Source: Paralvinella palmiformis
Lineage: Eukaryota > Annelida > Polychaeta > Terebellida > Alvinellidae
NCBI GenBank assembly: GCA_025642065.1
Contig: JAODUP010000221.1
Location: 337,501 to 401,500 of the forward strand
DNA length: 64,000 bases
Direction of reading: 5' to 3'
Position 1 is the stretch's first letter. The number at the start of each line of letters is the position of its first letter. Below the pieces are notes generated by a model. It did not search any database, was not told the DNA's origin, and saw only the letters and a program-made list of their open reading frames with translations. This document shows, one piece after another, positions 51,225-64,000 of the stretch. The position numbers and the translations under genes were made by a program.

Positions 51225-52425
51225 GGATGTTATTAGTGAGTAACGTGTGGTATATGTTACGTTATTGTTGGGTAGTGTGTGGGTATGTTATGTTATTATT
51301 GGGTAATGCATGTATATGTTATGTTATTATTCGGCAGCATGGGGATATGTTAAGTTATTATTGGGTAGTATGTGGATATAACAGGTTATTGTTGGGTACT
51401 GTGTGGATATGATGGGTTATTGTTGGGTATTGTGTGGATATGATGGGTTATTGTTGGGTATTGTGTGGATATGATGGGTTATTGTTGGGTATTGTGTGGA
51501 TATGATGGGTTATTGTTGGGTACTGTGTAGATATGATGGGTTATTGTTGGGTATTGTGTGGATATGATGGGTTATTGTTGGGTACTGTGTAGATATGATA
51601 GGTTATTGTTGGGTATTGTGTGGATATGATGGGTTATTGTTGGGTACTGTGTAGATATGATAGGTTATTGTTGGGTATTGTGTGGATATGATGGGTTATT
51701 GTTGGGTACTGTGTAGATATGATAGGTTATTGTTGGGTATTGTGTGGATATGATGGGTTATTGTTGGGTACTGTGTAGATATGATAGGTTATTGTTGGGT
51801 ATTGTGTGGATATGATGGGTTATTGTTGGGTACTGTGTAGATATGATAGGTTATTGTTGGGTATTGTGTGGATATGATGGGTTATTGTTGGGTACTGTGT
51901 AGATATGATAGGTTATTGTTGGGTATTGTGTGGATATGATGGGTTATTGTTGGGTACTGTGTAGATATGATGGGTTATTGTTGGGTACTGTGTAGATATG
52001 ATAGGTTATTGTTGGGTATTGTGTGGATATGATGGGTTATTGTTGGGTACTGTGTAGATATGATAGGTTATTGTTGGGTATTGTGTGGATATGATGGGTT
52101 ATTGTTGGGTATTGTGTAGATATGATGGGTTATTGTTGGGTACTGTGTAGATATGATAGGTTATTGTTGGGTATTGTGTGGATATGATGGGTTATTGTTG
52201 GGTACTGTGTAGATATGATGGGTTATTGTTGGGTACTGTGTAGATATGATGGGTTATTGTTGGGTATTGTGTGGATATGATGGGTTATTGTTGGATACTG
52301 TGTGGCTACGTTAGGTTATTGCTGGGTTGTGTGTGGGCATGTTAAGTTATTATTGGGTACTGTGTGGGTATGTTAGGTTATTGTTGGGTAGTATGTGCCT
52401 ATGTTAAGTTATTGTTGGGTAGTGT
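51225..52425. repeat. 31-bp minisatellite with 62-bp higher-order repeat
   Basis: Each unit has GTTATTGTTGGGTA followed by a TGTGTGGATATGATGG-type end. Two variants alternate for many copies: one reads GGTATTGTGTGGATATGATG, the other GGTACTGTGTAGATATGATA. The effective unit is thus a 62-bp dimer across about 51560-52080. Edge copies are more diverged (ATGTTA forms). There are about 38 monomers. A GCGT run follows at 52426-52482. Confidence 0.95.
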
Positions 52426-52482
52426 GTGCGCGTGCGTGCGTGCGTGCTTGTGTGCGTGCGTGCGTGTGTGCGTGCGTGAGGT

Positions 52483-52844
52483 TATTGTTAGGTAGTGTAT
52501 GGGTATGATCGGTTATTGTCCGTTGGTGTTCGGGAATATCGGACTTAACTGTGATGTTTGTTTCATATTCTATCAATCCATATACATACCAGCAATAGAT
52601 ATATGAGTTAGATACTGTATAGTCTCGTATACATCTACATAACACAACGTTAATACACAATCCCTATTATATCCATGTTATATCAGTGATGTTCGATGTT
52701 TAGAAACATTTGTAGGCCAATAAAATCTACCGATTTATGTTTATTTGTTGGTCTTTATTCTAGAGTAAGCTATCGATGGTGACCAGCGTCAGCGTCTTTG
52801 TGGCACCAGATAAGTTATGATGGACATGCATAGACAAGGAAGAT
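52483..52844. other. No gene seen
   Basis: AT-rich unique sequence; its right part may be the 3' untranslated end of the adjoining LINE fragment. Confidence 0.5.
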
Positions 52845-53309
52845 GGGTAAATTAATTAAGTGTCCTTACTAGCAGGAGTCATACAAAGGCGCTGCACAAA
52901 TAATGTGTAATATAATAATATGTCTGTAAAAACCCAATACGAGATTTGAACGATAATTAGAAGGGATTTAAAATGTTCAAGAGACGACGCATTTCTAATA
53001 TTTGCCAGCAACTTATTCCACAAAGTGGGGGGTGCAACACTAAACGTACAATTCACCATATGACTTGAGCCGAGACACTGGTACCTGAAATAGTATCTGA
53101 CTGGATGACCTGAGTTTTCGGGATGACTTTCTAACGGACACCAGCTCAAACATGTATTCAGGTGCCATATCATTAAGAGAACAATAGTTATTAGTAAAAT
53201 CTTGAAATAGATACGCTGTCTAACAGGTAGCCAATGTAGTTTTTGAGGAATTGAGGTGATATGATCATATTTTCGAGTATTCGTCGTTATGTGAGCTTCG
53301 CTATTCTCA
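52845..53309 (-). mobile_element. CR1/L2-type LINE, 3' reverse-transcriptase end, decayed
   Basis: Minus-strand translation gives, in order, KYDHITSIPQKLHWLPVRQR, then in another frame SLNDMAPEYMFELV and VSRLKSYGEL, then FSVAPPTLWNKLLANIRNAS and LEHFKSLL. These are typical C-terminal reverse-transcriptase motifs of CR1/L2-like non-LTR retrotransposons. At least two frame changes show it is dead. The first 90 bp overlap in sequence with the end of the plus-strand fragment at 55440-56823, so both come from one family. Confidence 0.88.
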
Positions 53310-53339
53310 ATGGGATGTTCAAGTCGAAGAGATTTGCTG

Positions 53340-53440
53340 AACTGTGAAACATCCTATAAATACAAGCAGCTCCGGGATTAGATCCCACGACTTGGTGTTC
53401 TACAGTTCAGCACGCTACCCATTCGACTATAACAGCGTTC
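53340..53440 (-). mobile_element. tRNA-like SINE head abutting the LINE fragment
   Basis: The minus strand reads GTCGAATGGGTAGCGTGCTG (A-box region), then GGGATCTAATCCC (decayed B box), then TTATAGGATGTTTCACAG, similar to SINE B tails. On the same strand LINE homology starts only about 30 bp further on. Confidence 0.5.
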
Positions 53441-54988
53441 AAACAACTGCAAGTAAACCAGAACCATTTATAAACTGGTTCTCGGCGATAAAGTTGACCT
53501 ATACCTACCTACTCCCGTGTGCATAAATAACCTGACCTTTGGCTTGGCATCTATCGGTTGACCTGTGACCTTTAAACTGACATATATTACCCCCGACTTT
53601 ATTTCCCACGTGACATACAGGGCGCTACCTTTGTGAAGTTAGTCCCGGGCACAGCGTGAATGGCGACCTGACATGACAATATGGCCTAAAATGATGAAGT
53701 CGAATATAGTGAAAGATGGCCATGTTTGGCCGGAAATATGAATATTATTACAGGGAATGGATGGCCGTAAATCAAGTTGACGTTCTCGCCGTGGCAGGTA
53801 AACGACAACAGTTGGGAGCAAGTTTATATTGGTGCCCGAAAGTGGTAGGTGCCGAATGTTTGTGTCGGCCGTAAGACGCCGATGATTTTTCTCTCTCTCT
53901 CTCTAAATTGCTGAAGGATTGTTAAAGCTCGTTTGCTCGCTCGTTTTCTCGATCGTTCACTCACTCACTCACTCACTCACTCACTCACCTAGAGAGATTT
54001 GACATCTCTCAGCCAATATAAACATTCAATACCTAACCTTTCTGGCCACCAATTTAACTCACACACACACACACACACACACACGCACGCACAAGAGAGA
54101 GAGAGAGAGAGAGAGAGCCTTCCTTATAATGGTGTATGTTTTAATTAAGCCGTTTGACACCAAAGTCCTACCGTCCCGTGACATTTCTTTATCTTATCAA
54201 AATCAGATGTAAACACAATACAAAAAACATAAAAATACGTCAATTACACAATCAGAAAGACGGTCGTAATCAGTTTTAAAGAACAACAAAACTATTCAAC
54301 TAAAACTGTCAAAATAGCTTTAGTATTCAATGTTCAAGCTTTTTAGCGTTCTTCAAATTTGTGTTGTTATGGTACAATGGTACACAGTAGAGATGTGTCA
54401 CAGCACTGGGCGGCTATTGAAATACACACCGCATGATGGGCACATGTAGTGTATGTATATATACACGCATGCATGCATGTATTTATATACGGGCGTGCGT
54501 GCACATACGTGCGTGTACGCGCGCACGCGCGTGCATTGTGTATGTGTGTGTGTGATATACAGATAGATATAGAGATAGATAATGATGCATGTGTACCCAG
54601 GTACATGCACTAATCGGTGCGGTAGATCTAAACGTCGATGTGTGGGCGTCGATGTGTGAGTATCGATGTGTGGGTGTGTGTCTGTGAGTGTCGGCGTGTG
54701 AGTGGGGTGTTTGTGTCGGTGTGTGTAGGAGTGTGTGTGTGTGTGAGGGGTTATCGGTTTGTGAGACGCTATCTCTGCTCATCTATTTGAGCTCTGAGCG
54801 ATGTCATCACAGACATGTCATATAGACTACTATCGGGATAATGATCGTATTATTCAAGCTAACAAAGATACTAATAACATTACCTGACAATAGACAGTGA
54901 TGCCAATCAGTCAGACAACATATGGTTCTACCTGAACGATAGAGACTAAACAAACCTATTACCATACACCTGGTCCTATATAGCTCTG

Positions 54989-55039
<51 letters not shown>

Positions 55040-55202
55040 ATCTCTAGGTGACGTCTGGTATTTATCAGGCGATGGTTATGACTGAAAGTTATCCATGTTA
55101 TGTTTATTTGTCTGTCTATCTGGCTGGCTGTCTGGCCAGTTTACTAGACAAAGACAGAAGACAGAGAGTCACTGAGTGTGTGTGTGTGTGTGTGTATGTA
55201 TG

Positions 55203-55233
<31 letters not shown>

Positions 55234-55439
55234 ATGCGTGTGTGTGTGTGCGTGTGCGTGTGTAAATCTAGTCATCTTCACAGGAGATGACAATTGGATC
55301 AAGTATCTAGCTGTACCTTCAATGCTATCTGATGTTTTTCTTATTACGATTAATATATATTTTTTTTACAGAAATAATCTGTTTCAGCTAAAGTTATTTA
55401 CTGCAAGATAAATACAGTTCGATTATTTCGTTTCTTATT
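53441..55439. other. No gene seen; simple repeats
   Basis: (CT)n at about 53890, (ACTC)n at about 53957-53987, and (AC)n then (GA)n at about 54060-54117. GT/GC/GATA variants lie at about 54445-54745, (AT)n at 54991-55036 and GT-rich DNA at 55177-55264. The rest is unique. Confidence 0.6.
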
Positions 55440-56819
55440 GATCTGGAAGGCTATTCCCTGGTATTGGATCCTCCAGATGATATTGATCAACTGGTGGATC
55501 TCTATGAAAGTTCACTGAGGGCTTGTGTAGATGAACATGCACCAAGAAGACCAATACTTCCTTGGTAGAGTAAGTCTATGCAGACACATAGCGTATTGCG
55601 AATTCGGCTGTGGATCAGGACTGGTTTGTGTGTTCAATCTGAAGGACAAAGGAAGTGCCAAGAAGACCACTTATTCCATGGTACAGTTAGGATATAAAGG
55701 CTTCAAAGAAACACAGAAGCTGTCGAGAGCGACTGTGCCAAAGGACCAGTTTGTATGTTCAGTACGAAATGGGGAAGGTTAGTAAAATTCAAGTGAAAAT
55801 CCCTTGCCTCTGCCAAGTCCAAGTATTACAATAAAAAAGATCAAAATAGGCAAGGGAAAAACTGTTATAATTGTTGTGAATGAAGTACGTTAAAATCGGA
55901 CTTTCCTCTAAAATATTATCAACTCAGACTAAGATATGACCCATTGTTTTAATATCTCCTTCTGTCAACAGATATTAATTATAAATAATTGCTTCCTTTC
56001 CAGCACCTTATCACAGGGAATACCATTAGGGAGAAGAGTCCAGTATGTCCATGAAGCATAGATTCGAACCTCTTACAGAGATTGATATAATACAGCATTT
56101 GAAAAGCTTATTTGATGCCAAATACAAAGTTTATTAACAAATTATTATCCCGTTTTTTTCTCCAAAGATCCATGAAAGCACCTTTTATAAAAAATTAAAA
56201 AAACGCTCAAAATTTGTTATTTTATATAAAATTAAAGAAAGGGCAGTTGTTTTGTATCTAAAGAACGCTGATCACACACAGCTGTATAAATCACTGGATC
56301 CTGATAATGAGTTAAATTTCTCCTCGTCCTAGAAGAATCTGGAATGTTGTATTTCTGATACACGACTATGGACGATTCAAAATAGTGTAAAATTAATTGA
56401 TAAGAAAACAAGTATTATATCTTTGGCTTCATCACATTATTTTAAATTACTAAAAATACCAGCATTAAAGATGGGTGTATCTTCCATTAATCCTAGTGGG
56501 TCAGTAAAATACCTAGGGCTTATTTATCACAAGCGAATTAATACGTTTTAATATGTCACGTACGTATACCGAGCCGCCTACTACCATCTTAAGAACATCC
56601 AATGTTTAAAAGCATTGCTGAGACAAGAAGCTGACACTTGCCTTTGTTACATCTCGCATAGACTATTGTAACTCCCTGTTATATAGCATATCTGATTATA
56701 ACATTAATCGCCTTCAACGAATTCAGAATAGTGCAGCTCAAATAATGACGAATAGTCGAAAATATGATCATTCGTATTTTAAAATATTTGGCTACCTGTT
56801 AGACAGCGTATCCATTCTA

Positions 56820-56823
<4 letters not shown>
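55440..56823 (+). mobile_element. CR1/L2-type LINE, internally deleted and decayed
   Basis: At 55464-55565 the frame reads DDIDQLVDLYESSLRACVDE followed by HAPRRPILPW and a stop; this is the segment linking endonuclease and reverse transcriptase in CR1/L2-like LINEs. At 56264-56420 comes ADHTQLYKSL, the catalytic YADD box changed to NADH, then CISDTRLWTIQNSVKLIDKK. Further on are SVKYLGLIYHKR, YHLKNIQCLKALL and INRLQRIQNSAAQIMTN. Most of the reverse-transcriptase palm before YADD is missing, and stops and frameshifts abound. It breaks off at the (AT)n at 56823. Confidence 0.87.

Positions 56824-56881
<58 letters not shown>
56823..56881. repeat. (AT)n array at the broken end of the LINE
   Basis: An uninterrupted dinucleotide run that begins where the LINE homology stops. 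Confidence 0.96.
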
Positions 56882-59248
<2,367 letters not shown>

Positions 59249-59283
<35 letters not shown>

Positions 59284-59289
59284 TGTGTG

Positions 59290-59335
<46 letters not shown>

Positions 59336-59680
59336 GTAGCTACCAGCTGCCAATTACCAGTATCATAATAAATATAGTGAACATTATATCATATTAATAG
59401 ATAGTATTTGGTTTAATATGTTGTTATTGTTGTTATAGTTGTGACTGTTGTTGTTGCTGTTGTTGTTGTTTTATTATTTTTATCTCTTCCCTGTTCTAGT
59501 CTGTTATATTTGTTTTCTTTTACTATACTTTTTTCTTTAGTTTTGTTTTGCTTTTTTTAAATTTGTTTTCTTATGTTTTGTTTTGTTCTGTTATTTTTTG
59601 TTGTATTTTGCGTTATTTTTTGTTAATTTGTTATGTTTTGCTCTGCTCTGTTCTTTTATCTTTTTTTTTCTAGGTGATAT
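59249..59680. repeat. (AT)n-(GT)n compound, then T/G-rich degenerate repeats
   Basis: (AT)n 59249-59280, (GT)n with a GC patch to 59337. From about 59418 to 59680 the plus strand is T- and G-rich with TTGTT and TTTTG-type words. Confidence 0.8.
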
Positions 59681-59821
59681 ATTTCCAGTCTTTAAATAGA
59701 AATAAAAACTGCTGACGAAATAGCTTGATGTATTATTGATATACCTATGTCTTATTTGTTGTGTCTTAGCTGTGCCATCTAACAGCATTGATCAAACAAA
59801 GAGATGTGATAATAGATCTCC

Positions 59822-59996
<175 letters not shown>

Positions 59997-60182
59997 TGAC
60001 TCATTAAGTATCATCATCATCATCATCATATTTAGCTGGTTTATAGTATAGATGTGGTCGATGTTAACAAATAGTTTAATTCTGAGTCATCATATCTACA
60101 AATATTTGGGAAATAACAATTAGTGTGTATTATCTATCTTATATCACATATAACACTGCTAATTTTATGATTAAGCTGTCAT

Positions 60183-60223
<41 letters not shown>

Positions 60224-60234
60224 AATAAGTGAGA

Positions 60235-60277
<43 letters not shown>

Positions 60278-60758
60278 GCAAACAAACCGAGAGAAGAGCT
60301 TTATCTCTGATTATATAATCAATGAGTCCGAAGAAGTTATTAGCTCAGATATAAAAAGTATAGCATAATTTAAATAAAAGGCTATTTAGCTATAAACTAG
60401 GACGCTATGGCTTATGGATCCAGTAAATATCTGACGATGACAAGCAACTGGCATAATGGATAATAATTGATGATAATATTTAACTGGAATATGAAACATT
60501 GAGTCATAACAGATCCTGTCAAAGTCACCGCTATACCCAATCCGATAGTCTATAGTCTATTATTGAGACGTATATCATACATTCATCAAACGACCGGAAT
60601 GGAAAGGGGTTTACGTTTTGGGGGGCTTTGTTATAAAGACAACTGTATACATGCGTGTGTTCGTGAATGTGTGCATTTGTGTGTTATGTGCGTGTATGTG
60701 TGTGCGAGCGTGCACGCGGGCGTACCTGCATGTATTTGTGTGTGTATGTATGGGTGTG

Positions 60759-60790
<32 letters not shown>

Positions 60791-61278
60791 CTTAAATATA
60801 TATGTTGAAAACGTTAAATGATAAGTTAAAAAGTAAACAAAAATGAAATAAACACACAATAAATTTATTAAGAAATCATCCTGAAAAATGACAGATTATT
60901 GAAATGTAATGAAACAGTGAATATCAACTTACAATGGCTGGGGTAACGAACTGGCATACTGGAGACAAAATGAGGGGTAGAGTTTGGGAGGAGAATCCTC
61001 TGCAGAGGAGGGAAGCTCGTTTGCTTCCTGTTCCTCGGGTTATCTACTGGTGTCAAAGCCAATCCGACATTACTTTTGCGCTTTTCACAGAACTTGCGCT
61101 GGGTCGTGACATTGCAGAGCCAGAACTCGAACCTGACTTACTAAAATAAGACCCAAACGACCTCTTTTGAGACTTAGCACTTGCATTTTAGCACTTTCTT
61201 TTTCAACTTTATGGCATAATCTTTCTGGGGAGAGGAAAACATCTCTACATTCACGCATAATGGTTTCCAGTCTGGTTT

Positions 61279-61280
<2 letters not shown>
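59997..61280. other. No gene seen; AT/GA and GT repeats
   Basis: (AT)n 60185-60220 with (GA)n 60230-60274. GT/GC variants lie at about 60651-60760 with (AT)n to about 60790. The unique part at 60800-61280 contains a B-box-like GGTTCGAGTTCTGG on the minus strand (61122-61135) without an A box. Confidence 0.6.
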
Positions 61281-61352
<72 letters not shown>

Positions 61353-61388
61353 CGTGCGTGCGTGCGTGCGTGCATGCGTGCGTGCGCG
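61281..61388. repeat. (AT)n then (GCGT)n
   Basis: (AT)n 61281-61350 is followed by GTGC/GCGT repeats to 61388. Confidence 0.96.
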
Positions 61389-61928
61389 CAAGGTGTTGAC
61401 TATTTATCACGACAATATCCCGCGCGTTAACAATTCATTTGTGAAGATCACTTCTAAGTGATAAATACCCGATAATACCTCATCAGCATCACTTGTCACG
61501 TGACAAGAGACACAGACAACATCCCAGCCAGTTAATTAGAGACACCTCTAAGGTGATGACAGATAGAGACAACCCCATCAGCAACAGCACGCCAAGCTCC
61601 GCGCGTGTCCTCGCTTATCAACCAACAAATATTAACATCTTACCGAGTCATTAGCTTCAAAGGTACCGCCAACCATTTAACTCCCCCCCCCCCGCCGCCC
61701 CCTACCGACGATTTGATCTAATGTCTACACGAAAGGAATATAAAAGAACGAAAAAAGGATTTGTGCTCTGACTAAAATATGGTAATTAGCTAAAGTTTAA
61801 CAATTCTCTCGGCCTCTACGTTGTGTGACAATGTTTTGATGATAGTGTCGTGGCTTTGTCAACGTTCTGTAGGTTGTGGCAACTTTCAAAATCAGAATGT
61901 CAGTTAGTGGGGAGGCGCTTAGATTTCA
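61389..61928. other. No gene seen
   Basis: Unique sequence with a C-rich run at about 61682-61702. Confidence 0.6.
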
Positions 61929-62730
<802 letters not shown>

Positions 62731-62884
62731 GGCTTTGTTCAGCCGTGAAATTATACATTTGCTAAGGATTTATTCCTGAGAGAAATGAAATGATCTGTCC
62801 GACGTATTTTATTTTTAATGGCTGAAACATCCTGCAGGCACTGATAACACGAAATTCCACACCAAGAAGCTGAAGTCTGTGTTC

Positions 62885-62934
<50 letters not shown>

Positions 62935-63184
62935 GTTGATGTATGTATGTATGTATGTATGCGCGCACGCACGCACGCGTGTGTGTGTGTGTAGGTGTGT
63001 GTTTGTTTGTTTTAGGGTACATATAAAGAGGCAACAGGCACAGAGCATCAACATATCTAAATATCCTTCGAGACCAACTCCATAAACATAAATACTAAAT
63101 ACAACTATACATACATTAATCTAAAAATAAAATGTTCCATACCTCCACATATTGATAGATGTGTGCGTATACCTAAGCATGTGT
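62731..63184. other. No gene seen; (CT)n and GT/GC repeats
   Basis: (CT)n 62888-62930, GTAT then GC/GT runs to about 63002, then unique AT-rich sequence. Confidence 0.65.
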
Positions 63185-63377
63185 CTGGTCTACTCATCAG
63201 CCTGTGGGAACCAGCTAATTCGCTTTTCGTACGCGACAAATAGGTCACGCCCACAGGAAAGCGGCTACATGCAGGCTACGTACAAAAAGCGGAAGCACGT
63301 AAAAAACATACCATTTGATACCACAGCTCGCAGCAAACAACACGTGCGTGTGATTCAATGATGACTTGCTACATACA
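63185..63377 (+). mobile_element. Unclassified interspersed repeat, copy 2
   Basis: Partner of 50319-50484 in the opposite orientation, with about 70% of positions alike by eye and several small indels. It is about 27 bp longer, mainly between the GTACG and TACCATTTGA landmarks and before TTCAATGAT. Confidence 0.7.
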
Positions 63378-63561
63378 TATCATAACTATTCTATAACTAT
63401 AATAATTATAATATCTCCGACATTAGCAGAAATAATAGTATTTTCACTCAGCCCAAAATAGCCTGACTAGTTTCGGTTAAAAGAAGCCTTTATCAAGTGC
63501 ATGTGTGTATGTCTCTGTGTGTGTGCGTGCGCGTGTGCGTGTGTGTGTATATGCAGGGTTA

Positions 63562-63636
<75 letters not shown>

Positions 63637-64000
63637 ATGGATGGATGGATGGATATACCTTTCCTTAATTACTTAAAATCGATGTAATTAAATTTAAAAA
63701 TGGCATCATTTTATTCACTGAATTACATCAAAATACTAGAAATATTGTTTTCCTCATTCGTTCTTGTTTCAGACATAGGATACTGAAATGGAGACGTTCC
63801 TGCGCAGTGCCAGGTTCAGAGGTCACCTACAATAGACCCGGGGCATGAGTATCTAGACCACAACTTTAATATCCAGAAAGTCAATTTATTAACTTCTCTG
63901 GTCGTCTATAAATTATTATTATTTGTAATTGTTTAAAATTCGGTTGTTATTATGAACATGTTTTACATAACAGACAGAGGGAAGTAAATTATGTTCAAAA
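63378..64000. other. No gene seen; GT and AT repeats
   Basis: GT/GC-rich at about 63500-63550, (AT)n 63565-63634 and (GGAT)n to about 63653. The last 350 bp are unique AT-rich DNA. Confidence 0.6.

Noticed and set aside
61085..61150. SINE head with GGTTCGAGTTCTGG on the minus strand
   Set aside because: No A box upstream and no second copy in the window; insufficient support.

Overview
This is nuclear DNA from an animal. The evidence is spliced coding sequence with a metazoan bHLH domain, tRNA-derived SINEs with target-site duplications, a CR1/L2-type LINE, and a very high load of micro- and minisatellites. The repeat style and the bHLH sequence fit a lophotrochozoan, most likely a mollusc; that is inference. 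I see no bacterial operons, CRISPR array, rRNA gene or intact tRNA gene.

Only one gene is well supported. It is a two-exon gene on the minus strand (34076-35301) for a class A bHLH transcription factor of about 260 residues, closest by eye to the Achaete-scute family. The start codon follows an in-frame stop and has a good initiation context. The intron has clean GT-AG borders in phase 0. A TATA box with an initiator-like site 30 bases downstream, two short upstream ORFs and an ATTAAA polyadenylation signal complete a plausible transcription unit. The gene sits in a CpG-rich island. Large non-coding blocks surround it, as is common for developmental regulators.

The rest is non-coding as far as I can tell. 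Interspersed repeats: three copies of one tRNA-derived SINE (here 'SINE A': 5665-5845 minus, 6623-6824 plus, 31504-31698 plus), each with a visible target-site duplication; one complete 372-bp SINE of a second type ('SINE C', 11154-11525); a looser tRNA-like group ('SINE B'); two fragments of one CR1/L2-like LINE in opposite orientations (52845-53309 minus, 55440-56823 plus); and an unclassified repeat present as an inverted pair (50319-50484 and 63185-63377).

Tandem repeats: minisatellites with units of 45 bp (2500-3545), 30 bp (5302-5471), 41 bp (8985-9475), 39 bp (9643-10348), a 222-bp duplication (19321-19764) and a 31-bp array with a 62-bp higher-order unit (51225-52425), plus many simple repeats. 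Long reading frames across these arrays (for example 9755-10318 minus and 62244-62765) are by-products of repeat units without stop codons, not genes.
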